From the NCBI RefSeq assembly GCF_000247815.1, contig NC_021673.1, positions 40,378,592-40,442,591 on the forward strand: 64,000 nucleotides of DNA, written 5' to 3'. The translations under genes were made by a program, and so were the position numbers. The stretch comes from Ficedula albicollis (taxonomy: Eukaryota > Chordata > Aves > Passeriformes > Muscicapidae). The notes under the pieces are model-generated. The model saw nothing but the letters and a program-made list of their open reading frames with translations. It had not been told where the DNA came from and searched no databases. Positions 1 to 9,741 of this stretch are shown piece after piece (position 1 is the stretch's first letter; every line of letters starts with the position of its first letter).

Positions 1-717
1 ATTAATTTAATTTTTCAAAGTTATATGAGGTGCTGAGTCTTCTCCCATCAGGGCAGTTAACATCAGACGAAAGGACTCTGCTCTGTCTTGATCAGGAACT
101 TTACCTCAACCTCTTGGACAAGAGAAACAAACTAAATAACTATAAATTTGTCCTTGTCTGGCTAAATTTCTGTTTTTAATGACAGGCACATGTGAAAAAA
201 GGAAGCCCTCCTCACAGGCTACACATAGAGATCACAGTGCATGAACCAAGACCCCAACAATTATAAGCATTACAGTTATGCTCCCGTTCCTTCTGCTGGC
301 TCTCAAATACCAAATATAACCCTACTCAGCTTCCCACTCTCCCTCTTGTTCCCCATCTTGCAGTTCCCTTTCAATACGTATCAGCTTTTTTTCTTGACAC
401 TGTGATTAATAGAATATTCATGGAGATCTTCAACAAAATCTCTTGCTAATGTGCTGTCTCACATTTCATGCTTAAGTTGTACGTAAACTGAAGAAAACAC
501 TCAAAAACCTTCAGAAACCACTGGGGGAAAAAAAGGTCTAGTACAACCTTCATAAAGCAAGATTAGCTCTGTGGTCAGACCAAGTTGCTCTAGGCTTAAC
601 AGTGTGCTTATTTGGAGACTACTCATTTTCTCTGAGCAACCTGTCTGAACAGTTAACTCTTCTTCAATCTTTATATGCACAACTAACCAGCCTATGAAGT
701 TTGCAGGTTATAATTAC
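1..717 (-). other. NGLY1: NGLY1 intron 3 (partial)
   Basis: This is intron sequence downstream of coding exon 3. No open stretch resembling the next NGLY1 exon is visible on the minus strand, so the intron continues past the left edge. I see no repeat in it. Confidence 0.85.
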
Positions 718-960
718 CATTTCAAGAGATTGCACGAGTGATGTTTCTGGTTGCTGACGGGCAGGGGCAAGAACAGAGTCAACAGGTCTCGAAGGCCGTT
801 GTGCAGCTGTCTGAGTGCTGCTGACAGCTTCAGAGGATCCTGATCTGTGGATCTGGTTCGACTCATTCAGTCTGCTACTCCTCTCTCCAGCAATTAAGTC
901 CCTGATTTTACGTAGTTGCTCAATTGAAGCTTCCTTAGGGAAAACCAGGTGAGTTTCTCC
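718..960 (-). CDS. NGLY1: NGLY1 coding exon 3 (linker after PUB domain)
   Basis: This exon is 243 bp (81 codons), in phase 0 at both ends, with acceptor ATTTCAG|GGAGAA and donor ATG|GTAATT on the minus strand. The first third ([23 protein letters not shown]) matches the conserved family sequence. The remainder is low-complexity Ser/Gln/Pro-rich linker, as expected at this point in NGLY1. Confidence 0.95.
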
Positions 961-3900
961 CTGAAATGTAGACAAATTAATTCAGCAGTTAATGCAGGTT
1001 GGAGCTGGTCAATGATCTGTAGCTATAACTGGAAGTCAGCATCCTAAGGTCTGGCAAGATTCAGCTTTTTAGATTAGGTCCCTTGCAATAGAAGCCTGAA
1101 GCCTCTCACAGCTTCAGAAGTCTACCAGATCAAGAACCTAGAGGGCTCAAAACAACATGCTTTTGTTAGTAACTTATTTTGCAGAGCCACTCATGGGCTG
1201 TGTAGTTATGGTTTGGCACAGAAAGCAGCAACAACAGAAATGAACAATTAATGCTCAGTTCTCACAGTACAGCAGTGAAATGCTAGGCAACACAGAAAGG
1301 TGTCCAATGTTAAGGGAAGAAGCCCCTAGAACGGCATCTGCTGGAAATGCTCTTACATACTGGTATCTTTTATGGAAAAGTTTTACGTTTTCAGATAGGC
1401 AATATTACTCTTATTAAAACTGGTACCTAGGTTGATTTCTGGGTTTTATTTTTGACTTCCACATGATTACTGGTAGCATAACAAGAGGTCAGTAGTTATG
1501 ACAGAATCAAATATCGAAAATCAAATATCAAATAATTATGATCTTAAAATAAAGAAATAGGTTACTAAAAGCATGAATATCCTGAAGCATTCATCCTTTA
1601 ACAGTTTCAGTTTCTACCACTGCAGCACTTGTATTTACTGAGCCAATTTGTTTACCTACAGTTACTTGAGGTCACATATGTCACATATCACTGCAGATAG
1701 GGACTTCCTGTTAACACTTAAAATCACCACAAAACTAAACGGAATGTATCAATCCATCATCATGCAGAAACAAAAGAAGGAACAGTATTAGCCATGCAGT
1801 TGAAGAGCAGTTTGTGAGCTCCAGCTTTGACCGACGCAATAACCATAAGACTGAGCCAACACACTCTCGGAGACCTGCCCGAGTGCTTCTCTAGCTACAC
1901 CACACACCTCCCGGCTAAAACACACCATTAAAAGTCTCCTGAGCACCAGCATGAGAATAAATCCACAGACTGTTTCTCCCTCTGCAGTCACTACTTCTTT
2001 CAGCAACCTTTTTCTTTTAATTAAAAAAATTACAGTAACTTTACCCAGAGAGAAGGCAGAGGTTCCATGACAGTCCTTTTTCTTTTAATTAAAAAATTAC
2101 AGTAACTCTACCCAGAGAGAAGGCAGAGGTTCCATGACAGCTGGACCTAAGTAACATAATGTACATACCCATACAGAAGTGTGGCATCAGACAAATTAAA
2201 GCAAAGCAAGAGCTTTGCACCAATAAACAAGAGCTGGGTTTTAAGACCAGCTTTCCAGTAATTACAAAAACTGTTTCTAGTTTAACAAGCTTTAGCAATT
2301 TATGCCCCACCAAGACAGGGACCACGTCAGAACACAAAGCAATCTTTGAAACACCTCATTCTGACTGCAACAGAATCAACATTCACTCAACACTATTTTA
2401 GGACAGCATTTCATAACTTTTAAAAATGGGTTTTGAAGGACTCACCCTCCTACTACTACCTGAACAGTCAGTCTGTTGCCCTTCACTGCTGTCATGACAA
2501 CACCAGTACTTGTGTAGCTGTACTGTGAATTGGCTGAAAACATTACTGGTTTTGTTTTGGAAGATTACATTTTAATAAGATCAGCTTCCCTTATCTAAAT
2601 CACTACAGGGCCCTAGTGACGGTAGGAACATGAAGAAGAGCAGGGCTTTTTAAAGATATTTTTCTCTCTATGAAAAGCAGTTTCAGCGCTCATTTATAAT
2701 GTCTGATGTTCACCTAACAGCAGATTGCTACAAAGAGAAGGGGTTTCCATCCTGCTTCCCACCACTTTCTTTGTGCCAGCATGGATATGTATCCAGCCAT
2801 TCAGTAAAACAGCAGTGTACCTGTGGAGCAAAAAAAATCCAAAAAAACAAAACAAAAATCTTGTCATGCATTAAGTTAGCTCATCATTATTCTGAAGCAG
2901 CCACATCTAAATTCCCTGCTGGTTAGCTACAGATATTGGCAGACATAAACTGAAAGAAAATACTAACTGCCCTAAAATCTACTGCCTTGCAACTAGAGAA
3001 ACAGGAAAAAAAATTCCAATTTTAAATTTTACTATGTAAACTGACGCAGACACCTGAAATTACTACATTATACTCACCTCTTGAAACCCCATCTCAAATA
3101 AACATTCAACTGCTCCTCTGACGGGCAACAGCCTTGTGGAAAATGCCGGATTTCCAATCCGAATTAATCTGTATTTTTCCTCATAGGGATTCCTGAACAA
3201 ATTGAAAATTGTAATTATATTTGCAAATTAAGTAAACACTTAAAAGCTGGGTAACTGCACTATGATTTTTTTTTAAGTTTAGTTTCATTTACAGCAGTTA
3301 AGCGAAACCTACCTAAAACTTTGACTTTATTAATGTCTTTTTGTACTTAACTCTGAGAGTTACCAACCGGTGCTAAAGTTCAGCTTGTAACTTATGTTTG
3401 TGAATTCACATTTTGTAGTCATACCTAGCAGGGCTTAAGTCTCATACTTAGAGACAACTTCACATACCGCTATACCTGGTGCATTCTAATTGAACCTGTC
3501 AGGTTAATGCTGGGTGGCTTTAGTCCCACCAAGGAAGCTGCGCTAAACTGCCTGGTATGTGAGTGAAACGACTGTGGTCTCCGTGCTACCCCTCAGATCC
3601 CCTTCCAGTTCTTCTAAAAACCTTTTTGTCTCGCCTCTTTCTTTAAAAGAAGCCAGCCCGGGACTCGCTGTTCTCTGTCACACAGCAGCTTTTACGAGCC
3701 AGATTTGGACAGGGAGGGGCAGCCCGCACACCTCGAGCCGCTGGAAGACACCAAGGTTCAATCACACGTACCGGCGTCTGTGTGCACCCTACAGAGCCAC
3801 CCCGCAGAAATCCAGCTGTAATTAACTCTCGGCAACAACCTTGCGAGTTCACAAGCAAAGGGCAAGCGAAAAATACAGTAAACAATAAAATCAAGGTAAA

Positions 3901-4360
3901 ATGAAGTTTAAAGTTTAAACTAGTTGCTGCGTATCCGCTTGCTTTTAGGTAGCTCAACACCCGCCTAAGGTGGAGAATCAGGAATAAGGCATCATTCTGT
4001 GGTTAATACTTAAACTCCGAAACTTTCAAAACAAACCAACCAGCGATAAATAGAAAAACAGAAATCCAGAGCACTACACCTCTAGGTAAGCAACACTAAT
4101 TTTAAAGCAAGGACAAAACCACGCGAGACGCTTCTGAGCTCCGGTATTACACAACAGGAACGAAAGCGCCGGGGGGCGGCCGGCGGGACCTTGCGGCACC
4201 GCCCGCGGGCCGAGGGCGGCCACCCCGCTCACCGGAGGATGTTGTCAGCGTAAGTGAGGAGCAGCCGCGAGGCCTCCAGGAAGATCTCCCGCCTGTTCTG
4301 GCACAGCTCGCTCACGGCGGGGGAGCCCGGCGAGGACGAGAGCCCCAGGGCGGCCGCCAT
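718..4360 (-). CDS. NGLY1: NGLY1 N-terminal part, three coding exons (partial gene)
   Basis: This is the 5' part of peptide:N-glycanase 1, the cytosolic amidase that removes N-glycans from misfolded glycoproteins during ER-associated degradation. The coding segments are 4233-4360, 3078-3192 and 718-960 on the minus strand, 486 bp or exactly 162 codons, all joined at GT-AG introns. Residues 1-43 start [10 protein letters not shown] and include ELCQN and the [11 protein letters not shown] helix. Residues 43-82 hold the IRIGN and [17 protein letters not shown] blocks of the PUB domain, which in this family binds p97/VCP. Residues 83-163 begin [12 protein letters not shown] and continue into a Ser/Gln-rich linker. 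The start ATG has G at -3 and G at +4. The transglutaminase-like core and C-terminal PAW domain are not here and must lie beyond the left edge. The identification rests on remembered similarity to vertebrate NGLY1 over all three exons. Confidence 0.96.
961..3077 (-). other. NGLY1: NGLY1 intron 2
   Basis: The intron is bounded by a good donor at 3071-3077 and a good acceptor at 961-966. It is ordinary AT-rich sequence apart from the 68-bp tandem duplication at 2007-2141. The short open frames in it have no family resemblance. Confidence 0.9.
2007..2141. repeat. 68-bp tandem duplication in NGLY1 intron 2
   Basis: Two adjacent copies of a unit starting CCTTTTTCTTTTAATTAA and ending TTCCATGACAG. 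They differ by one substitution (TTTACC against TCTACC) and one base in an A run. Confidence 0.95.
3078..3192 (-). CDS. NGLY1: NGLY1 coding exon 2 (PUB domain)
   Basis: This exon is 115 bp, with acceptor TTCAG|GAATCC and donor GAG|GTGAGT on the minus strand. It supplies the last base of the split Arg codon and ends in phase 0. Its translation carries the core PUB-domain blocks [11 protein letters not shown] and [17 protein letters not shown]. Confidence 0.96.
3193..4232 (-). other. NGLY1: NGLY1 intron 1
   Basis: The intron runs from the donor beside exon 1 to the acceptor at 3193-3194. Its promoter-proximal part (about 3640-4232) is moderately GC-rich and merges with the CpG island. No recognisable repeats or additional exons were seen. 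Confidence 0.88.
4233..4360 (-). CDS. NGLY1: NGLY1 coding exon 1
   Basis: This exon has 128 coding bases from the ATG at 4358-4360 to a donor reading CCG|GTGAGC on the minus strand. It encodes 42 codons plus two bases of an Arg codon completed in exon 2. A 63-nt G run (C run on the mRNA strand) lies five bases upstream of the ATG and is probably an assembly artefact, so the 5' UTR cannot be trusted. Confidence 0.95.
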
Positions 4361-4364
4361 GGCT

Positions 4365-4427
<63 letters not shown>
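4365..4427. repeat. 63-nt G homopolymer, likely artefact
   Basis: An uninterrupted run of 63 G on the plus strand, five bases upstream of the NGLY1 start codon. Two much longer runs of the same base occur near 57 and 59 kb. Confidence 0.95.
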
Positions 4428-4430
<3 letters not shown>

Positions 4431-4446
4431 CGCCGCCCGCCGCTGG

Positions 4447-4456
4447 GCGCATGCGC
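4447..4456. promoter_or_regulatory. NRF1-type palindrome GCGCATGCGC
   Basis: A perfect match to the core of the NRF1 consensus (YGCGCAYGCGCR). It lies in the 38-bp block 4428-4465, which is repeated exactly at 5170-5207, so this site and the one at 5189 may be a single locus. Confidence 0.6.
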
Positions 4457-4465
4457 CGTGCGAGC

Positions 4466-5092
4466 NNNNNNNNNNNNNNNNNNNNNNNNNNNNNNNNNNN
4501 NNNNNNNNNNNNNNNNNNNNNNNNNNNNNNNNNNNNNNNNNNNNNNNNNNNNNNNNNNNNNNNNNNNNNNNNNNNNNNNNNNNNNNNNNNNNNNNNNNNN
4601 NNNNNNNNNNNNNNNNNNNNNNNNNNNNNNNNNNNNNNNNNNNNNNNNNNNNNNNNNNNNNNNNNNNNNNNNNNNNNNNNNNNNNNNNNNNNNNNNNNNN
4701 NNNNNNNNNNNNNNNNNNNNNNNNNNNNNNNNNNNNNNNNNNNNNNNNNNNNNNNNNNNNNNNNNNNNNNNNNNNNNNNNNNNNNNNNNNNNNNNNNNNN
4801 NNNNNNNNNNNNNNNNNNNNNNNNNNNNNNNNNNNNNNNNNNNNNNNNNNNNNNNNNNNNNNNNNNNNNNNNNNNNNNNNNNNNNNNNNNNNNNNNNNNN
4901 NNNNNNNNNNNNNNNNNNNNNNNNNNNNNNNNNNNNNNNNNNNNNNNNNNNNNNNNNNNNNNNNNNNNNNNNNNNNNNNNNNNNNNNNNNNNNNNNNNNN
5001 NNNNNNNNNNNNNNNNNNNNNNNNNNNNNNNNNNNNNNNNNNNNNNNNNNNNNNNNNNNNNNNNNNNNNNNNNNNNNNNNNNNNNNNNNNNN
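4466..5092. other. Assembly gap (627 N)
   Basis: A run of unknown bases inside the NGLY1 promoter. A further single N stands at 5169. Nothing can be annotated in it. Confidence 1.
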
Positions 5093-5168
5093 ATTCCCTT
5101 ATTTCTTATGCTAATCAGTCCACATGCTCATTTTTTCTTACCAGAAACTCCCAGAATTACCTTTTATT
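5093..5168. repeat. Misplaced repeat fragment, partial copy of 5617-5721
   Basis: This 76-bp segment is nearly identical to 5617-5721 but lacks about 29 internal bases and differs at a few positions (for example CCACATG against CCACGTG). It is bounded by the N gap on one side and a lone N on the other. The likeliest explanation is a contig end from another copy of the same repeat family, wrongly placed in the promoter. Confidence 0.8.
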
Positions 5169-5188
5169 NCAGCGCCGCCCGCCGCTGG

Positions 5189-5198
5189 GCGCATGCGC
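5189..5198. promoter_or_regulatory. NRF1-type palindrome GCGCATGCGC
   Basis: A perfect NRF1-type core in the first GC-rich unit after the gap, upstream of NGLY1. NRF1 commonly drives CpG-island promoters of housekeeping and mitochondrial genes. Binding is inferred from the motif alone. Confidence 0.6.
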
Positions 5199-5251
5199 CG
5201 TGCGAGCACCGAGGTCACCGCCCTCAGCCGGGCAGCGCCGCCCGCCGCTGG

Positions 5252-5261
5252 GCGCATGCGT
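5252..5261. promoter_or_regulatory. NRF1-type site GCGCATGCGT
   Basis: A second NRF1-like core in the neighbouring repeat unit, 63 bp from the site at 5189, with one departure from the perfect palindrome. Confidence 0.5.
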
Positions 5262-5439
5262 AGTAGCAGCGGCGAGGTCCCCGCCGGCAGCCCCACTGCG
5301 GGGGCCTTAAAGGGCCCGAGCGGGTTTAACCCTGACCCCGCACCGCCGGGGCAGCGGGACCTCCCGGTCACACCGGGCTTCGGTGTCCCACAGCAGCTTC
5401 CTTCACCCGCTGTGCAAGGCGCCAAACCACGCGCAGGGT

Positions 5440-5890
5440 GCAGGCATTTGATTTGTTTATAGATCTGCGCAGAAAGGGGTGGACAAGGCCAACACGATGA
5501 CTACCAAAACGCATCACTATTTATGCATTCTAGCAAACAAAGGCATTAATGTTCATTGAATACAAGTTACACAGATCTCTAATTAATTAACATGCTGTCT
5601 TCTATTGGTTAAATGATTCCCTTATTTCTTATGCTAATCAGTCCACGTGCTCATTTTTTCTCTGGAGTTGATGGTTGCCAACTCCCCATTACCAGAAACT
5701 CCCAGAATTACCTTTTATCCAGCCAGAGCTGATCCCAGCACAGCTCCTGAGTTGGCTTTGCTATTTTCTTCCTTATCTTGGGAGTTCTGCCAAATGTCCA
5801 ATAAATTCTGCATTCTTTGTGCCCACTGTCAGTGGTACATCCTTCTTCCCAAGCTTTCTAAACCTCCACCTCTTTGAGGTGGGATCTCAT
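5440..5890 (+). mobile_element. Candidate ERV-type solo LTR
   Basis: The composition changes sharply here from CpG-rich to AT-rich. In order the segment has an ATTGG (CCAAT-like) box near 5600, an octamer-like ATGCTAAT near 5630, AATAAA near 5800 followed by a T- and GT-rich stretch, and a pyrimidine-rich U5-like end. This is the layout of an avian endogenous-retrovirus LTR. A second, shorter copy of its middle part at 5093-5168 shows that it belongs to a multi-copy family. I see no retroviral coding sequence. The ends and the target-site duplication are not resolved. Confidence 0.4.
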
Positions 5891-7430
5891 TGAAACATGT
5901 GGAGCCCTAAAAAAGCAATTCTGTCAACAACCAATTTCTAACACCTGGACATAACTTAGAGCTTGATTAAATATCCTTTCTGGTTGATTTAGCTTGAAAG
6001 TATACAAAGATCAAAGGAAATAATTTCTTAAGAAAATGTTTACCTATTCCGTATTTTGCAACATGGGGAGCCCCTTGGCAGGCAGTAACATCATTCAGGA
6101 TATAAATCCCTTTTTGTTCTGCTCTGGTTTGACAGTACTGAGGGTGCCACACCTTCAGGGTCATCTGGGTTGCCTGAGCAGGGATGTCACTGCAGAGACT
6201 CATCCCTGCCACAACATCTGCCCTGCACTACCCAAAGTCCCTCCCAAAAAAGTGAAAAACTCCTGGTCTTCTTCTTCCAGACATCTAGTTTGTGCTGCTA
6301 TTGAAAGAACTGTGGTGAAGAACCTTGGACTCAATGGCCTGTGGGGATTTGCTTTATTAGGAATGCAGATATTTGCTTTATTAGGAATGCAGATTTAACT
6401 TTATTAGGAATGCAGATTTAAAGATTTCCAAGCAAGAGAGATCTTTAAAATTCACGCTGCCTTCTGATTTTGAAGGTGATATTACACTACGGCTCTGCTG
6501 CCTGCTTCTGACAGGTCACTGCTCAGCTTCTGTGACTTTTAAAGATAGTGGTACATATCCCTCACAAAAGCTGAGATTTAACACAGGGCAGTTCACTTTT
6601 GCTGAGATTACATTTATTATTCCTACTAGCATAGTTTAAAAGTTAATATTTCAGCCCTTTAGGGTCATGGAACTGGTACCAAAGTAATAACATTTTAATT
6701 TAAGATGATGCCATGTTCCTTGGCTGCTACTTCAGCTTTTAATTTCCTTTCCATGTGTTTCATGTACGCATGTGACTATCAATGTTGGCTGCCTTAGGAA
6801 ATATAAAGATTAACTTTCTTGCTATACATGTATGCATATAAATACATAATGCATCTCAGTATGACATCTATGAACAATGCTTTGGAAGTGCTCATAGGCA
6901 AGCAGCATGAAAAATTTAGAAAACCAAGTGCCAGCTTCCAACAAATCGCTCACACATTAAATGCCCCAGGAATTTTATTTCTAAATTAAAAACAGACTTT
7001 TCATTAAAAAAACCCTGCACACTTTTTTATTTAATATTGCATTTGTCTTTGTTTTTTTTCCCCCCTTTTTTCCTGTTGTGCGTGCCTCATTTGTGTGCTA
7101 TAGTTTGTATTTTTAAGTAGCTGTTTGGCAGCTTATAAATATTATTGTGTTGTGTGGGGGTAAATTTATTTCAGGTTTCTTACTGCTGTATACTAAAATT
7201 ATATAAAGATATCACCTAACAAGTAGACTCGTAATTAATTCATGTCTCTGTTGATGAGACTGACAAACATTTTATGCTCTGCCATGCTAGTGTGTTTTTG
7301 CCTATTACTCCACCGGAGTGTTTGTTTAAAGGCTTTTAGGTTTGGGGTTTGGGGTTTTTTTTTTACACTCCTCCTTTCCGTGACTGAAACACGTGGCTTG
7401 GGAAGGAAACAATTCCATCTTTTTCCCGGT
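5890..7430. other. NGLY1-OXSM intergenic spacer
   Basis: AT-rich sequence without a supported gene. It includes a 24-26 bp triplicated unit at 6347-6420 and several homopolymer tracts around 7050. The open frames here are short and unrelated to known families. Confidence 0.7.
6347..6420. repeat. Short tandem repeat, three copies of about 25 bp
   Basis: The unit CTTTATTAGGAATGCAGAT occurs three times in a row with short spacers (ATTTG, then TTAA). Confidence 0.95.
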
Positions 7431-7790
7431 CTCGGGGCCATTCACACCATCACGCCGCCCGCCCACAGCGGGGGGCGCGGCCGGCGGAGGTACAGCTGAG
7501 GGCTGAGGCGGGGTTTTAGGGCTGGCCGGGCCGGCAATGGCGGCGCTGGGCGGGCCCGTGGCGCCGGGCTTTGACTGCAGGTTTACACACTAAAAGTAGC
7601 CGTTCCCTTGAAACATCGGGGGGTGTTCGGTAGCGCTTGTTCCCGGGGGGAGTGACCCTGCGCCTGGTTTTCCCTTACACCAGGTACCGGGCGTTGTTGG
7701 GTCGGGCAGGACGGCTCGGCAGCGGGTAACGGCATTTCCGAAAAGGCTGCGTGGGGTTACGGAACGAGCTGCCTTACAGACCTCTGCAGC
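7430..7790 (+). promoter_or_regulatory. Second CpG-rich block, candidate OXSM promoter and 5' UTR exon
   Basis: An isolated GC- and CpG-rich stretch about 2 kb upstream of the OXSM coding exon. OXSM coding exon 2 opens with a splice acceptor, so a non-coding first exon must lie upstream, and this block is a plausible site. It contains CAG|GTTTAC at 7578 and GAG|GTACAG at 7488 as possible donors. It also has an 18-codon frame starting at ATG 7537 (MAALGGP). If exon 1 ended at 7580, that ATG would read out of frame into OXSM, so it is not the OXSM start. No transcript evidence is available. Confidence 0.5.
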
Positions 7791-7891
7791 CATATTATGT
7801 GTGCATATTGAGATATATACATATACACACTGATAAAATGTGCTGTCTTACACATTACTGTATGCGTGTATAATAATATGTATAAAATACA

Positions 7892-8394
7892 TTATCTTAC
7901 ACGTTGTATTTGGTGTACGATATATATCTATATAGCCATAGTGTCTCTATAAAGCATATATATGTTATACATTATAAATATTCGTATAATATGATTGCAG
8001 AGGTGTTTTATATTCTATATTATATGTAGAATATATAATATCATTTATATATTCATATATGTAACTTGCATGATATAATACATAATATGTTATACATAAC
8101 ATACTTTTTTACTCATATACACACACACACACACTTAAAAAGTACAGTTATCTTACACATTGTATGTGGTGTACAATATATACCATATCGTGTCTCTATA
8201 AAGCACAGATTTGTTAAACATTATGCTTTTTAAATATGCTTATAATATGACTGCAGAAGTGTTTTATATTCTATATTATATATAGAATATCTGTCATTCT
8301 TTGTATATTTATATATGTAAGTTGCATTATATAATACATAATATTATATATATATATATATATTTTAATACACATATGCACACACATACAGTGC
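7892..8394. repeat. AT-rich tandem duplication, period 256 bp
   Basis: Two diverged copies begin TTATCTTACAC at 7892 and at 8148. They share a series of landmarks in order: GTGTCTCTATAAAGCA, GTGTTTTATATTCTATATTA, and GCAT..ATATAATACATAATAT. Divergence is much higher than in the other tandem duplications of this window. (CA)n, (TA)n and an AT palindrome occur inside each copy. Confidence 0.9.
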
Positions 8395-8575
8395 CTCTTT
8401 TATATAGTCCAGGCTAAGTTGCTTTAAAAAACTGAAATGGCAAATCTGGGTCAGGGCTTAAAACAGGCTGCTCTAAAAAAATTTTTTTAATAATTAAATT
8501 TAATAATTGCATAAATAAGTATAAAATATAATATGTGATTGTTTATTATTTTTATTTCCTATCCCAAGTGTTCTT

Positions 8576-8681
8576 TGCCAGGCTGGATGCTGGCCTCTGC
8601 TGCCTGGTCCTGTGGCAGGGATTGTTGGAATGAGAGTCTTTAATGTCTCTTCCAATCCAGGTCTTTCTATGGTCCCATGAC
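8576..8681 (+). mobile_element. CR1 LINE 3' end fragment
   Basis: The stretch containing CTGGTCCTGTGGCAGGGATT and ending near TTTCTATGGTCCCATGAC follows the terminal about 100 bp of avian CR1 in plus orientation. It is 5' truncated and diverged. Confidence 0.65.
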
Positions 8682-8684
8682 ATT

Positions 8685-9718
8685 TTTTAGTAATGCTGCC
8701 GTGCACTTGTGCTGCCACAGGTCTGGGTATTTTAGCAGAAGTGCCCAGCAGCCCCTTACAGTCTCCATTTTACCAGAGAGCTGAGGTTGCCAGGTTGCAC
8801 TTTGGGCAAGGCAGAAACCTGTTGAAGCCTGTGTTGTAGGTGTTGGCAGAGCTGTACTGCAGCCTCTGCCCTGCTCCGGCGCGTCAGACGTGTGCAGTCA
8901 GACTGGCAGTCTGGAGCTGGCAGTGGCCAAGGCAAGGAAAAGGGACTGTGGCACAATACAACACCATCACTGCTTGGCACAGTCCTCTGGTCCTTCCTCA
9001 AGTACTTGTTCTCAGCAGGGGCCTTCTGCCATCACTTGCTGTGCCTCTTGTTATGCGGGGTTTGGTGGTGTTGCCTTCAATGGGGGTGGTACGGTGCTCC
9101 ACATCTTGCTCAATCTACTCGAGATACTGTCCCCTGACAGTGTAATGACCCAAGGCTGATAAAGGGTAGGTAGAGGAGGAAAGAGAATGTCCTAAATGTG
9201 TAATTACATTGGTAGCAGAACGAAAACAAGTTTATTGACTCCTGATTGAGGTTTCTAGACCATTCTACCTGACACGAAGGTTGAGATAACGTTATCCTCA
9301 ACTTGGTAATGGTGGGAACATACACTTTCTGGTGAGCACACACTTTTTCCCGTAAAAGAATGAAGCTGTTTCTGCCTTCAGCCATCTGGTAGTTAGAGCT
9401 CCAGAGGAAATTTTGCTGCAAAACCAGAGAGTGCTTCACAGTCCACAGTGGTGCAAAGTCATATTCATCAGCAGCTTAAGCTAGAAAAGCCCACTAGAGA
9501 CATTCCCACAGTGAACGTGTTTCTTTGCCATTATCTGCCGTAACTTGTACTATTCCTCATTACAGACACAGAAACTATATCCCTTTCTTCAAAGCTGAAA
9601 ATAGGCTGTCAAGTAAAAAGCAGGTTATTAATTTAATGTTCTTGGAATGTTTTCCACATTGGCTGTTTTATTGTTGTGTTTGTCTGTCCCCACCCCCTCC
9701 ACCCCTCTCCATTTACAG
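8685..9718 (+). other. OXSM upstream region / 5' intron
   Basis: Mixed-composition sequence leading to the OXSM acceptor. The pyrimidine tract at 9680-9716 ends in TTTACAG. I see no other gene or repeat. Confidence 0.6.
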
Positions 9719-9741
9719 GAATGTGCTTGATTATTGCCACC

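Larger units (their letters stand above)
5170..5280. repeat. Two copies of a 63-bp GC-rich promoter unit
   Basis: The block CAGCGCCGCCCGCCGCTGGG followed by CGCATGCG occurs at 5170 and again about 63 bp later near 5233. A third, identical copy sits left of the gap at 4428-4465. The 4428 copy is probably the same DNA as the 5170 copy, seen twice because of the assembly break. Confidence 0.85.
4130..5430. promoter_or_regulatory. CpG-rich promoter region of NGLY1 (interrupted by gap)
   Basis: Dense CpG sequence surrounds NGLY1 exon 1 and resumes after the gap at 5170-5430. It contains GC-box-like runs and three GCGCATGCG palindromes. No TATA box stands out, which fits a housekeeping CpG-island promoter. 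The assembly here is damaged by a G run, an N gap and duplicated flanks, so the true length and order are unknown. Confidence 0.75.

Noticed and set aside
4254..5263. Open frames of 270-286 codons over the promoter
   Set aside because: They run mainly through N bases and the G run.
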